This document shows positions 52,490 through 62,562 of a DNA stretch of 64,000 nucleotides, piece after piece (position 1 is the stretch's first letter; every line of letters begins with the position of its first letter). The notes under the pieces are model-generated. The model did no database searches, was not told the DNA's origin, and saw only the letters and a program-made list of their open reading frames with translations. The translations under genes and the position numbers were made by a program. The stretch is from an uncultured Bacteroidales bacterium (GTDB lineage: Bacteria > Bacteroidota > Bacteroidia > Bacteroidales > P3), in the NCBI GenBank assembly GCA_900316515.1, contig ONDE01000001.1, positions 124,001 to 188,000 on the forward strand, written 5' to 3'.

Positions 52490-52879
52490 TTAATCAACAA
52501 TGGTTTTTAGGAAGACGCCCTCTGGGATGTCGTAGTCGGTATTGTGCCAGTCGCACGTGGTCTTGGAGTATTTGTCATCAAGGTAGAAGGTGCCGTGCAC
52601 TTTGTCGTCGACCATGATGCGGCGTGTGGGCTCATAGAGCGCTACGACGTTTGTGTCGCCATAGTATGTGCCACCGATGGAGGCTGGATAGTCGAGACGG
52701 ATGATATATGCAGGGTTCTGGTCCATGGAGATGGCAAGCGCCGAACAGGAACGGACATCGACAACGGTGCCGGAAAACTCTATCTCGTCGTGTTTGACAC
52801 ACGAAACGAGCATCAGTATTGCTGCAACGATGAATGATGAATGATGAATGATGATCTTAGAATAATCGTAATGCTTCAT
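52490..52879 (-). CDS. Small lipoprotein with repeat-coded signal peptide
   Basis: 129 residues. The signal ends LMLVSC (Cys27), then a beta-rich domain (FSGTVVDVRSCSALAIS, then KVHGTFYLDDKY). I do not recognise the family. Residues 9-17 (IIIHHSSFI) are encoded by a TTCATCA-type tract (52831-52856). It starts 23 bases inside dapD, so it is translated from the same mRNA. Confidence 0.7.
   Translation of the reverse strand: MKHYDYSKIIIHHSSFIVAAILMLVSCVKHDEIEFSGTVVDVRSCSALAISMDQNPAYIIRLDYPASIGGTYYGDTNVVALYEPTRRIMVDDKVHGTFYLDDKYSKTTCDWHNTDYDIPEGVFLKTIVD
52831..52856. repeat. Coding GATGAAT tract in a lipoprotein signal peptide
   Basis: GATGAAT heptamers (26 bases) encode HHSSFI at the start of the small lipoprotein. 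Confidence 0.8.
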
Positions 52880-53654
52880 TGAGTGAGGTTTTTTTGTCAG
52901 TGGATTCTTTGCGTTGGCCTATGATGAGAGCACAGCCCACGCTGTAGTCGCCGGCAGGAAAGTGTTTTGTGTACGATCCAGGGATGACGACACTGCGCGC
53001 TGGCACGCGTCCTATGTATGTTACTGGCTCAGGGCCTGTGACATCGATAATCTTGGTACTGGCGGTGATGACAGTGCCGGCTCCGAGGACGGCTTCGTGC
53101 TCTATATGGGCTCCTTCTACCACTATGCAGCGCGAGCCGATGAAGCAGTTGTCCTCGACAATTACGGGGGCTGCCTGCACTGGCTCGAGCACTCCGCCGA
53201 TGCCAACGCCTCCGCTGAGGTGCACGTTCTTGCCTATCTGGGCACAGCTGCCTACGGTGGCCCACGTGTCAACCATGGTACCACTGTCTACATAGGCCCC
53301 GATGTTGACATACGAGGGCATAATCACAACTCCGGCCGCAAGATGGCATCCGTAACGTGCCACCGCTGGTGGCACCACTCGCACGCCAGCTTCTTCGAAA
53401 TTGTGCTTTAGGGGTATCTTGTCACGGTATTCCATGGGACCAGCTTCAAAGGTCTGCATGCCGCAGAGGGGGAAATAGAGCAGCACAGCTTTCTTTACCC
53501 ATTGGTTGACATGCCACAGTCCGTCGGTATCGGGCTCGGCAACACGCAGTCGGCCGCTGTCGAGCATGGCAATCGCTTCCTCAATAGCATGGCGTGTGGC
53601 TGCCTCGTTGAGCAGCTCACGGTTGTCCCATGCTTTTTCTATCAGTTCTTTCAT
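52857..53654 (-). CDS. dapD: Tetrahydrodipicolinate N-succinyltransferase
   Basis: 265 residues from ATG 53654. Left-handed beta-helix hexapeptides (GCHLAAGVVIMPSYVNIGAY, VDTWATVGSCAQIG, VHLSGGVGIGGVLEP) and GAGTVITASTKI identify DapD. It acts in the succinylase branch of lysine/diaminopimelate synthesis. The start overlaps the upstream T9SS cargo gene by 4 bases. Confidence 0.95.
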   Translation of the reverse strand: MKELIEKAWDNRELLNEAATRHAIEEAIAMLDSGRLRVAEPDTDGLWHVNQWVKKAVLLYFPLCGMQTFEAGPMEYRDKIPLKHNFEEAGVRVVPPAVARYGCHLAAGVVIMPSYVNIGAYVDSGTMVDTWATVGSCAQIGKNVHLSGGVGIGGVLEPVQAAPVIVEDNCFIGSRCIVVEGAHIEHEAVLGAGTVITASTKIIDVTGPEPVTYIGRVPARSVVIPGSYTKHFPAGDYSVGCALIIGQRKESTDKKTSLNEALRLF

Positions 53655-56635
53655 CGTAGCAGTAGTATTGTGCCTGTAATGGCTTGTAGGCGGTCGGGGT
53701 AAACCCTCGAACGGTATTCGGCTTTGTAAACGTAGGCCGCCTGTGGACAGTTGCGTCCATTCGAGGTGCCGTCCCAGTAGCCGTCGGTACCTATGTAATG
53801 GTGTACCAGGTTGCCCTGTCGGTTGTATATCCACACCTCCATGTCGGTGATGTCCTGCGTATAGATGAACCAACGGCTGTTGCTCTCGAGCGAAGGGGTG
53901 AAGGTGTTGGGAACAAAGATGACGGTGCGGTCTATACGGAGAATCCGTTGAAGCGTGTCGGTGCAGCCGTCGTCACTGTAGGCTATTAGGTACAACGGCA
54001 CGGTGTCCTTCTCGTCGGGATAGGTGTAGTATAGTTTCTCTTCGTCCGTCTGCAGGTCGTCGCCTATGAGCCACAATCGGTCTATGGCCGACCGACTGAT
54101 GTCTTCGAGTCGCATTTCGAGGTTCCCCGATGTGACAATCTCGGGCGAGATGTGGGCGCGGGCCTTAAGGTATTGCCCTTTGATGTGAAGGAAATGGGTC
54201 ACCATGCTGTCGCAACCCTGTATGGAGCTATACGTGTGGGGAAGTATTCCCGATTCGTAGTAGCGCATGCCGCCGACATCAATGCCGTCCGAGAAGCAGG
54301 CTGTGTCGTAATGGTCTATCTTGTAGGTGGGCCACACCGTCAGGTCTACCTGCACCAGACTGTCGCACCCCTCTACCGTGTGGAAGATGTGACTGTAGTG
54401 CCCGGCACGGTTCAAGGTGTGTGGGCCGAGGGTGTAACTGCCGTTGTCGCATATCTCGGGCGTGAGTGTGGTGTCATACACCGGGTTCACCGCCACAAAA
54501 AGCGATACGGTACTGTCGGCACCATGTATGTTGTTCAGGTTGAGCCTTGCAGGGCCACCGCCAAGGAAATGGTACCCGCGCCAGTCGAGCGGCCACACAT
54601 TGTCGCAGACTGTGGTGTCGTAGCTTGTCGCCACATTGCGCCACACCTTGAGCGTGTAGTGCACCGTGCTGTCACAGCCTTGCATGTTCTGCATGAAGAG
54701 CGTGGTGTCGGCGTCGTTGAAGAAGTGGTAGCCGCCTTCGATGGAGTAGGGGAGACTGTTCTCAACAATCGTGTCGTTGCGATAGATTGTGTCATCGTCA
54801 AGCACCGCCACACGCATGTATACGATGCTGTCGGCTCCATGCGAGTCGGGTATCAGCACGTTGACAGTATCAATATCGTAGACTGTCAGCCCTTTCCATA
54901 CTATAGGTAACTGGTGCCGGCAGACCGTGGTGTCGAGGGTGGTGTCGACATTGGGCCACACGTGTAGCGCCAGGTGTATCAGACTGTCGCAACCGTTTTG
55001 GTTGGTCAGCATAAAGGTTGTGTCTGTATAGGCTTTGTACACCAATGTGTTGGCGATAGAGTAGGGCAGGCTGTTCTGCACAACGGTGTCTACCACATAG
55101 ACCGTGTCGTCGGGTTTTACGGCAAGCTGCATAATGAGCACACTGTCTGCACCATGTATGTTCATCAGGGTGTCGTATAGTGTGCCTGCATTGGAGAATG
55201 TCAGCCTTCCCCATGTGAACGGCAGCTGATGGGCACAGATAAGGGTGTCCAGTGTTGTGTCGACATTGGGCCAAATGTGCAGCGAGAAGTGATACGAACT
55301 GTCGCACCCCACGGCATTGGTGAAATGGAAAACGGTGTCGTTCACCGGATGGTCGACAGAAGCACCGCAGATGCTGTATGGTAGGGCGTTCTGCACCACG
55401 GTGTCGAACAGGGTGTCGGCGGTGGATAGCAGTATGGTTAGGTCAACGTTGACAACGCTGTCGCATTGATGGCTTGTATGGAGGGTTTTCGACAGCATGC
55501 GGCTTTCGGTTTCATATCCGTTGTTCCATGCATAGCGGTCACAGGCTGTGTCGGCATACGTGGTGTCCACGTTGGGGTGCACAGCAATGTTCATCAAACT
55601 GTCGATGGTGTCGCCACAGTCGTTTATCATGCGCAGCGTGAACCACATCAGACTGTCGCTTTCAATGTTCTCCGGTACATTCAGACGATAAACCGAGTCG
55701 TTTATCTTTGTCATTCCGTTGCCTATGATGTCGCGGTAAATTAGGTGGCACGGTTGCGGCACCAGTGCTGGGTCAAGCGACAGCTCCCAGCCGAATATAT
55801 AACCGTTGTCCCCATTCCAGCCGTCCATCACTTCTATATACCACTGGCCGTTAAGCGGACAACCTACCAAGGCACTGAAGTTCTGCTGCGGCTTGTAGAA
55901 ATTGGTGTGGGCTGCCACATTGCTGCTGTCTACTCGTCCGCTATGGGCATGGCCCGAACGGTAAATCAGACCGTCGCCCGAAGCATAACTGAAACCGCTC
56001 GTGGTGTTGTTGCTCCAGCAGTAGTTCCACCCTGTGCCGGGCTCGTTGCCCGAAGCCGACGCATTGCAGGGGTTCGATGAATTTGTATAATCATAGGCTA
56101 TTCCAAGATAGGTGCTGACGTCTACATTGCTGCCGCTCGACCATCCACGATGGCTTTGAGGTATGCTGTTCAGACAGTTTGAACTGCCCGATCCGCCATA
56201 GTTCATCAGCGATGCAGTCTGGCCGTTCGGACAGGTGATGCCTATATATATATCGCCAATCCAACTATGCTCGATGTTCAACCGCACATACTTGATATCC
56301 TGTACCGATGTGATTGTGGTCCCTGGATTGAAATCGGTGAATGTCACCGTCGAACGGTATGAGCACGTGCCGTTGCACGACCTGCCGTCGGGCAGAAACG
56401 CCTGGCCGGCTTGACTCATAGTCGTCTGCGGCTGGTATATCTGGGCGTTGTTGGTTGATTGATGGCCGAAGGTTATCGTTCGCTGCGTACCGGCGCACAA
56501 GTGGTCGGGCAGATTGATCGATACAAAATGTTGGGCATGTAGCGTCCGAAAGCAGAATAGCGGTGCAACGAGCATGACCCCGATGCACAACACATTCTTC
56601 AATCCCCGTGCTATATACCCTTTATTCTTCAACAT
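53651..56635 (-). CDS. T9SS type-B cargo protein with P-domain
   Basis: 994 residues. After the signal peptide (ending LHAQ) comes a proprotein-convertase P-domain-like region (about 90-300; YVRLNIEHSWIGDIYIGITC, then GYIFGWELSLD). Several Ig-like repeats about 85-90 residues long follow, each with a (V/S)DTVVQNSLPYSI-like start and LHVWPNVDTTLDT. The end (FVPNTFTPSLESN, then VWIYNRQGNLVHHYIG) is the CHU_C/type-B sorting domain. Probably a secreted adhesin or gliding-type surface protein. A paralogue lies 41 bases upstream. Confidence 0.85.
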   Translation of the reverse strand: MLKNKGYIARGLKNVLCIGVMLVAPLFCFRTLHAQHFVSINLPDHLCAGTQRTITFGHQSTNNAQIYQPQTTMSQAGQAFLPDGRSCNGTCSYRSTVTFTDFNPGTTITSVQDIKYVRLNIEHSWIGDIYIGITCPNGQTASLMNYGGSGSSNCLNSIPQSHRGWSSGSNVDVSTYLGIAYDYTNSSNPCNASASGNEPGTGWNYCWSNNTTSGFSYASGDGLIYRSGHAHSGRVDSSNVAAHTNFYKPQQNFSALVGCPLNGQWYIEVMDGWNGDNGYIFGWELSLDPALVPQPCHLIYRDIIGNGMTKINDSVYRLNVPENIESDSLMWFTLRMINDCGDTIDSLMNIAVHPNVDTTYADTACDRYAWNNGYETESRMLSKTLHTSHQCDSVVNVDLTILLSTADTLFDTVVQNALPYSICGASVDHPVNDTVFHFTNAVGCDSSYHFSLHIWPNVDTTLDTLICAHQLPFTWGRLTFSNAGTLYDTLMNIHGADSVLIMQLAVKPDDTVYVVDTVVQNSLPYSIANTLVYKAYTDTTFMLTNQNGCDSLIHLALHVWPNVDTTLDTTVCRHQLPIVWKGLTVYDIDTVNVLIPDSHGADSIVYMRVAVLDDDTIYRNDTIVENSLPYSIEGGYHFFNDADTTLFMQNMQGCDSTVHYTLKVWRNVATSYDTTVCDNVWPLDWRGYHFLGGGPARLNLNNIHGADSTVSLFVAVNPVYDTTLTPEICDNGSYTLGPHTLNRAGHYSHIFHTVEGCDSLVQVDLTVWPTYKIDHYDTACFSDGIDVGGMRYYESGILPHTYSSIQGCDSMVTHFLHIKGQYLKARAHISPEIVTSGNLEMRLEDISRSAIDRLWLIGDDLQTDEEKLYYTYPDEKDTVPLYLIAYSDDGCTDTLQRILRIDRTVIFVPNTFTPSLESNSRWFIYTQDITDMEVWIYNRQGNLVHHYIGTDGYWDGTSNGRNCPQAAYVYKAEYRSRVYPDRLQAITGTILLLR

Positions 56636-56700
56636 TCAACTATCAACTTTTCAACTTCCACTACCCACTCTCACTCTCACTCCCCACCTCTCAACACCTC
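56632..56700. repeat. TTCAACT/CACTCTC tract
   Basis: TTCAACA, ATCAACTTTTCAACTT and CACTCTCACTCTCACTC units fill the space between the two T9SS cargo genes and enter the upstream one's end. Confidence 0.75.
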
Positions 56701-58889
56701 TATCGTTCCGTTGCGTTTCACCACACCATAGTCGCTCATCGCCGCAAAACGGTAGTAATAGGTGCCGTCAGGACTGTTTGTCGCGTTCGGGTCCCAGAAC
56801 TCCTCGTGTGTCCGTATGTCACGTGCGTGGAAGACCCTCACACCCCATTGGTTGTATATCCACAACTCGTTCACTGGATATAACCCGATATCCACAAGGT
56901 TCACCACCTCCCAGCGGTCGTTGCTGCCGTCTCCGTTCGGGGTCACCAGATTGGGAAACTCCAGAAAATCGTTCACTATCGTCACCGTGTCCCATGCCGT
57001 GTCGGCACATATCTTTATCAGCGTGTCGGGACCCTGATGTGCCCAGTAAGCCTCCAGTTGTATGCCATACTTCCCTGCCGTGTTCTCGTTCGGCTCGCCC
57101 CATTGGTATGTGGGATTGATTTTTGTCGAAGTGTCCTGTCCGCCACCGTAGGTGTCTATGGTCCACAGGTAACTCAACCCCTCGGGTTCGCTCAAATTCT
57201 TGAATGTCGTACGCGAATCATGTATGGCTGGCACTTTTATCTCCCAGTCAAAAGCAGCCTTCGGATTGTCGAACACCCACACGGCGTCTATGGCCCTCAC
57301 CGTGTCAACACAACCGTTAACGCTGCCTGCTGTCAGGGTGACGGTATAAACCCCTGCGGTGTCGAGAATCACACTCCATTGCTGTGCCGTAGTGTCGCTG
57401 CTCCACTCTCCACTCTCCACTCTCCACTCGCGCCAGTCCGTCAGCGGGGTAGTGTCGCGCAGGAATATCTCGTAGGGCTTGCAGCCCAACAGTATGGTGT
57501 CGCCACTCCATTCGCCCTCGCCGTCCCGCATTTGTATCTGCGGCATGAAGGCACTGTCTATCATCTGCAGAGACACATGCACCATGCTGTCGCACCCGTT
57601 CGCCGCCACGTGCGGACTGTCAAAATCCATCGGCCCGCCGAAGTCTATCCCCTCATACAAAAACTCACTCCATCGGCAGTAGGCCAGCGTGTCAACCGTG
57701 TCGTAGGTGGGCAGGAAAGTGTAGCGCACCTCGACTATGCTGTCGCAGCCGTCAACCGTGGTGCCGTGTTCGGTTATCATGGTGTCGGCCACAAACACCA
57801 TGCCGCCCCATCGGGCTGTGTCGCCGGCACAGAGTGTGTCGTTGATATTCGTCCTCTTCGCCGAAAACCAGCGCACCGTGAAAGTCGAATCTATCGTGTC
57901 TCCGTTCGTGCCGATAATCCTCACCACATAACCCACCGTAGTGTCGCCTTCCGCCTCCGGGCCATGCAGCCAGAATGTCGAATCGTTCTCCTGCGTCACA
58001 TTCTCCCCCTCCACCAGCCGACCACTCATCACGCCGCCAGCAGGCAGCAACTCGTTGTTCAGCGAAATCTCCCAGTTGAAGACATATCCGTTGTCCCCGC
58101 CATAGGCATCCACAACCTCGATGCTCCAGTTGCCGTTCACCGGGCAGCCCACCAACGAACTGAAATTCTGGTTTGGCTTGTAGAAATTGGTGTGCGCTGC
58201 CACATTGCTGCTGTCTATTCGTCCGTTGTGCGCATGCCCGCTACGGTATATGATGCCGTCGCCCGAGGCATAGCTGTACCCGTTCACCGTGTTGTTGCTC
58301 CAACAGTAGTTCCATCCAGTGCCAGGCTCGTTGCCGCTGGCTGTCGAATCGCAGTCGTCTATATAACTGGTATAGTCGTACGCATTGCCCAGAAAAGTGC
58401 CCGAAGTGACGTTGTCGCCCGCATTCCAACTTCTGTAAGCTGCCGGCACCGAGCCTGTGCAGCTCGACGACCCCGTACCCTTCCAGTTCATCAGCGACAC
58501 TCGCTGGCCGCTGGGACACATGATGCCTATATATATGTCGCCTATATAGCTGTGTTCTATGTTTAAACGCACAAAATTGATATCCTGCACGGTCCTCACC
58601 TGCAAGGTCTCGGGAAAACCCTCGAAGGTTACCGTCGAACGGTAGAAACACGATCCGTTGCACGGCTCCCCGTCGGGCAGAAAAGCCCGCTCGCCGACCG
58701 ACAGCCGGCTCACCAGATTCCTCACCACCACCTCGCGGTCGCGGTTGTAACCAATACCTACCCTTATAGAGTCGCTCATGCACGACAGCGTGTCAATGTC
58801 GACACTTACAATCTGCTGACCATCGGCCTTGATTGGCAACCATGCGGTAATCAGCAAGATAAGAGCATATATATAGTTTCTCGTGCGCA
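56677..58889 (-). CDS. T9SS type-B cargo protein with P-domain (paralogue)
   Basis: 737 residues from ATG 58889; an ATG at 58923 lies upstream of the promoter. The P-domain region (FVRLNIEHSYIGDIYIGIMC, NEPGTGWNYCWSNNT, SGHAHNGRIDSSNVAAHTNF) is nearly the same as in the next gene. The end (PNLVTPNGDGSNDRWEVV, then WIYNQWGVRVFH) is the type-B sorting domain. A small SGEW repeat (EWRVESGEWSS) is encoded by an AGTGGAG tract at 57401-57430. The leader is only about 5 bases, close to leaderless. Confidence 0.85.
57401..57430. repeat. Coding AGTGGAG tract in the T9SS cargo gene
   Basis: Four AGTGGAG heptamers (minus strand) encode EWRVESGEW. Confidence 0.85.
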
Positions 58890-58900
58890 TAATTAAATAT

Positions 58901-58935
58901 GCAAAGATACAAATTAATTTCATATATACAAAAAA
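58901..58935 (-). promoter_or_regulatory. Promoter of the T9SS cargo-dapD run
   Basis: TATCTTTG (58901-58908), 19-20 bases, TTTTTTG (58929-58935), minus strand. Confidence 0.85.
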
Positions 58936-59014
58936 ACTTTCAAAAATTATATGCCGCAGGCGATATATCTGTCTTTTTGCCGTTTTTCTCGATGGTCTAC
59001 TATAGCTCTCTTCC

Positions 59015-59058
59015 AGGTCTCATGTAGGTCTCACGTAAGTCTCACGTAAGTCTCACTT
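59015..59058. repeat. Four 11-bp tandem repeats AGTCTCACGTA
   Basis: AGGTCTCATGT, AGGTCTCACGT, AAGTCTCACGT, AAGTCTCACTT in tandem. Confidence 0.85.
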
Positions 59059-59259
59059 CCAAGCCAATTTCCTTCTATATCTCTCCTATGTATCATTCGT
59101 TCAGGTTGTTCGTGTGTCTTTCCATGTTTTGAGGGTGTTGGATGGTTTTTGGTGGTCTAGGTGTGTCGTGCGCGATAGAAATGGTGTTTGGGTGGCGTGT
59201 CTTAGCCCGACTTGCAGTACCGTGGAAAATTATTTTTTTTACAATTGGAAAAAATGTCG

Positions 59260-59267
59260 TATCTTTG
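59260..59267 (+). promoter_or_regulatory. -7 box of dnaG
   Basis: TATCTTTG, 45 bases before dnaG; a TTGG lies about 12 bases further upstream, too close for -33. Confidence 0.55.
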
Positions 59268-59311
59268 CATTCCGTTTTTTTGGTTGCAGGCCCTCGCTTG
59301 CAAGGTAGTTA

Positions 59312-61345
59312 ATGATTGACCAGGAGACCATACAGAGGATTGTCGAAGCCTCGCGCATCGAGGAGGTGATTGGCGAGTTTGTGTCGCTGAAGAAGCGTGG
59401 CGCCAATCATATCGGCTGCTGCCCCTTCCACAACGAGAAGACCCCCTCGTTCTATGTCTCGCCGTCGAAAGGCATCTACAAATGCTTCGGCTGCGGCGAG
59501 GCCGGCGATGTGGTTAAGTTCCTGATGAAGCACGAACACTACACTTACCCCGAGGCTCTGCGCTGGCTGGCCGACAAATACCACATTGAAATTAAAGAAG
59601 AGGAGCAGACCGAGGAGGAAAAACAACGTCAGACAGAACGTGACGGACTATTCCACGTGAGCGAGTTCGCCCAGAAGTATTTCTCCGACCTGCTTTGGAA
59701 CGACGAGATGGGACGCGCCGTCGGCTTGAGCTATTTCCACGAGAGGGGTATGAGCGACGAGGTGATCAAACGATTCGGACTCGGCTATTGCCTCGACGAA
59801 TGGAGCAATTTCACCGACCACGCCCGCAAAAACGGTTACAGCGACACAGTGCTGGAAAAGACCGGCCTGACAATATTCCGTGATGCCGACGAGGGGCAGA
59901 AAGCCGACACACAGCAGCCTGATTCCGCCCCACAACCAACGAAACGTCGCGCCTACGACAGGTTCCGCGGCAGGGTGATGTTCCCGATATATAGTGTGTC
60001 GGGACGCGTTCTGGGTTTCAGCGGTAGGATACTCAGCAAGGAGAAACAGGCGGCGAAGTATGTTAACTCGCCCGACTCGGATATCTACAACAAAAGCCGT
60101 ATCTTGTACGGCCTTTTCCAAGCTCGCTCGGCTATCGCCAAGGCCAACAAATGTTTCCTTGTCGAGGGTAATGTCGACGTGGTCTCTATGCACCAGTCCG
60201 GTGTGGAGAACACCGTCGCCTCCTGCGGCACCAGCTTGACAACAGAACAGATACGTCTGATCAAACGCTACACACCCAATGTGACTGTGTTGTACGACGG
60301 TGATTCGGCGGGTATCAAAGCAGCCTTGAGGGCTGTCGACCTGCTGTTCGCCGAAGGCATGCATGTGAGACTAGTCCTCTTCCCCGACGGCGAAGACCCC
60401 GACAGCTACGCCCAGAAGTATGGCTCGACACGCCTGCAGGAGTACCTCGCGGAGCACGAGGACAACTTCATCATGTTCAAGACACGTGTGCTGCTGGAGG
60501 GCGTTAAAGATGACCCGATACGGAAGGCCGAACTGGTGAGCGAGACAGCTCGTAGCATAGCCTTGGTGGCCGACATGCTGGAGCGTAGCGAATATGTAAG
60601 GCAGTGCTCGCATCTGCTGCACGTAAGCGAGGACGTGCTGACGAACGCTGTGGCAAAGGCTATAGCAAACAAGACAAAAGCAGAACCCGGTGAACGAAAA
60701 GCGGAAAGTGCCGGACAGAATGTGGAGAACGGAGAACAAAAAGCGGAGAGTGGAGAACTCTTGGTCAGCAACCGCTTGGCGCCGCCGCCAGAGGTGGAGC
60801 GACACCTGGCAAAGCTACTGCTGAACTACGGCAACGAGAAACTATATCAGACTTTTCAGGACGAGAACGGCAAGGAACAGGAGTTGGCATACAGTGTGGC
60901 GGAGATCATCGTGAGTGAGATGGAAAGCGAACAGCTGAGTTTCAGCCATCCACTATGCCAGCGGATTCTGGAACAGTGCAGCCTGATGGTCGAGATGAGC
61001 GGCAAAGTCGATACCGGCCGCATCATGAATTCAACCGACGAGCAACTGCGTACCTTCGCCATCACTCTGATGATGGATACTTATACCCTCTGCGAGGAAT
61101 CGTGGAAGAAGAAGGATATCTACCCGCCAAGGATAGAGGACAACCTGCTGCAGGATGTGAAGGACAGTCTTGGAACTTTCAAAAGTTTGAGACTTACACA
61201 GATGATTGATGAACGCCGCGAACAGTTGCTCTCTACCGCCGACGCTGACCGGCAGCGGCAGCTTCTGACAGAGATAAAGCAGTATACCGACCTGCTACAC
61301 CAGATAGGCAGCAGACTCGGCATGGTGATACAAAGAAACATATAA
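59312..61345 (+). CDS. dnaG: DNA primase with repeat-coded linker
   Basis: 677 residues. The zinc domain has Cys37-His40 and Cys58-Cys61 (CCPFHNEKTPSF, CFGCGEAGD). The TOPRIM core carries FLVEGNVDVVS and VTVLYDGDSAG. A C-terminal helicase-binding domain follows. Between core and C-domain, residues about 457-486 read KAEPGERKAESAGQNVENGE, then QKAESGELL, encoded by a low-complexity tract (60682-60765). It makes RNA primers for replication. Confidence 0.96.
   Translation: MIDQETIQRIVEASRIEEVIGEFVSLKKRGANHIGCCPFHNEKTPSFYVSPSKGIYKCFGCGEAGDVVKFLMKHEHYTYPEALRWLADKYHIEIKEEEQTEEEKQRQTERDGLFHVSEFAQKYFSDLLWNDEMGRAVGLSYFHERGMSDEVIKRFGLGYCLDEWSNFTDHARKNGYSDTVLEKTGLTIFRDADEGQKADTQQPDSAPQPTKRRAYDRFRGRVMFPIYSVSGRVLGFSGRILSKEKQAAKYVNSPDSDIYNKSRILYGLFQARSAIAKANKCFLVEGNVDVVSMHQSGVENTVASCGTSLTTEQIRLIKRYTPNVTVLYDGDSAGIKAALRAVDLLFAEGMHVRLVLFPDGEDPDSYAQKYGSTRLQEYLAEHEDNFIMFKTRVLLEGVKDDPIRKAELVSETARSIALVADMLERSEYVRQCSHLLHVSEDVLTNAVAKAIANKTKAEPGERKAESAGQNVENGEQKAESGELLVSNRLAPPPEVERHLAKLLLNYGNEKLYQTFQDENGKEQELAYSVAEIIVSEMESEQLSFSHPLCQRILEQCSLMVEMSGKVDTGRIMNSTDEQLRTFAITLMMDTYTLCEESWKKKDIYPPRIEDNLLQDVKDSLGTFKSLRLTQMIDERREQLLSTADADRQRQLLTEIKQYTDLLHQIGSRLGMVIQRNI
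60682..60765. repeat. Coding GGAGAAC/AAAGCGGA tract in dnaG
   Basis: Repeats of GAACGAAAAGCGGAAAGTG / GGAGAACAAAAAGCGGAGAG encode a Lys/Glu/Gly/Ser linker. Confidence 0.8.
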
Positions 61346-61347
61346 GC

Positions 61348-62562
61348 ATGGATATACAGACACTGAAACAAAGATATGACATCATAGGCAACGATCCGCG
61401 CCTGATGCTGGCCTTGAACAAGGCCGTGCAGGTGGCACCTACGAACTTGTCGATACTTATTACAGGCGAGAGCGGCGTGGGCAAGGATGTCTTTTCGCGC
61501 ATCATACACGAAAACAGCTTGAGGAAGCATGTGCGGCAGGGTCGGGGCCTGATCTCCGTCAACTGCGGCGCTATTCCCGAAGGAACAATAGAAAGCGAAT
61601 TGTTCGGCCATGTGAAGGGTGCCTTCACTGGCGCCGACCGTAGCCGCAAAGGCTACTTCGAGGAAGCCGACGGCGGCACTATTTTCCTCGACGAAATTGG
61701 CGAACTGCCACTGGCTATGCAGGTGAAACTGCTGCGTGTGCTCGAAAATGGCGAGATAATGCCTGTGGGCAGCAGTACGGCGCTGAAGATAGATGTACGT
61801 GTGGTGGCAGCCACGAACATTGACATACTCAAGGCTGTCCGCAACGGACGCTTCCGCGAGGACCTATACTATCGTCTGAACCAACTGTCTATTTACCTCC
61901 CGCCACTGAGAGAACGCAAAGACGACATCCCGCTGCTGTTCCGCAAGTTCTCGTCCGATGTGGCGGAGAAATACCACATGCCGCCAATAGTACTCACTGA
62001 GGACGCCAAGCGGATGATGATGGACTATCCGTGGTACGGCAACGTGCGCGAACTGAAGAATATAACCGAACAGATCGCTGTAGTTGAGACAGAACGTACC
62101 ATCACGCCGGCAATCCTGCAAAACTACTTGTCCTATATCCCCACCGAGCGTATGCCAGCTGTGGTGGAGCCTAACATCCAGAGTGGCGGTGGGCAGGCCA
62201 TCAGCGACCGCGAACTGCTGCTGAAGGCATTGTCGATGGGACAGATGATTAGTGAAATGCGACAGGAACTGAATGAGTTGCGCCAGATGGTCGCCAATGG
62301 ACAGTGGTCGGTCGGCAACGGACAACAGGCAGTACATGGAGGACAACTGGCAGTCAGCGGCGGACAGCATCCTGGCGCACAAGAGGAGGACTTCCTGACG
62401 CCGGAGATTATCGAAGAGGACCCTGTGGCACTGGAGGACTGTGAGAAGAGCGCCATAGTGAGGGCGTTGGAAAAAGCTGGCGGCAACCGCAAGATTGCCG
62501 CGTCAGAACTGCACATTTCCGAGAGAACACTATATAGGAAGATTAAGGAGTACGGGATATGA
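61348..62562 (+). CDS. Sigma-54-dependent AAA+ transcriptional activator
   Basis: 404 residues. Walker A GESGVGKD (residues 40-47), GAFTGA (91-96), Walker B GGTIFLDEIGE and R-finger LREDLYYRLN-type region are intact. A Fis-type helix-turn-helix ends it (GGNRKIAASELHISERTLYR). No receiver domain. It drives RpoN-dependent promoters in response to an unknown signal. A Gly/Gln linker (residues 315-341) comes from GGACAAC repeats (62291-62370). Confidence 0.93.
   Translation: MDIQTLKQRYDIIGNDPRLMLALNKAVQVAPTNLSILITGESGVGKDVFSRIIHENSLRKHVRQGRGLISVNCGAIPEGTIESELFGHVKGAFTGADRSRKGYFEEADGGTIFLDEIGELPLAMQVKLLRVLENGEIMPVGSSTALKIDVRVVAATNIDILKAVRNGRFREDLYYRLNQLSIYLPPLRERKDDIPLLFRKFSSDVAEKYHMPPIVLTEDAKRMMMDYPWYGNVRELKNITEQIAVVETERTITPAILQNYLSYIPTERMPAVVEPNIQSGGGQAISDRELLLKALSMGQMISEMRQELNELRQMVANGQWSVGNGQQAVHGGQLAVSGGQHPGAQEEDFLTPEIIEEDPVALEDCEKSAIVRALEKAGGNRKIAASELHISERTLYRKIKEYGI
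62291..62370. repeat. Coding GGACAACTGGCAGT tract in the activator gene
   Basis: Repeats of GGACAGTGGTCGGT / GGACAACTGGCAGT encode NGQWSVGNGQQAVHGGQLAV between the AAA+ and HTH domains. Confidence 0.8.

Larger units (their letters stand above)
58936..59311. other. Intergenic region with 11-bp tandem repeat
   Basis: No gene is seen. It holds four 11-bp repeats (59015-59058) and the dnaG -7 box TATCTTTG (59260-59267). The reading frame from 59114 has no recognisable content. Confidence 0.5.

Noticed and set aside
57037..58566. 509-codon plus-strand frame
   Set aside because: Antisense to the T9SS cargo gene, which has recognisable domains; no motif in the shadow.
59114..59308. 64-codon plus-strand frame before dnaG
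   Set aside because: It contains the dnaG -7 box and has no recognisable sequence.
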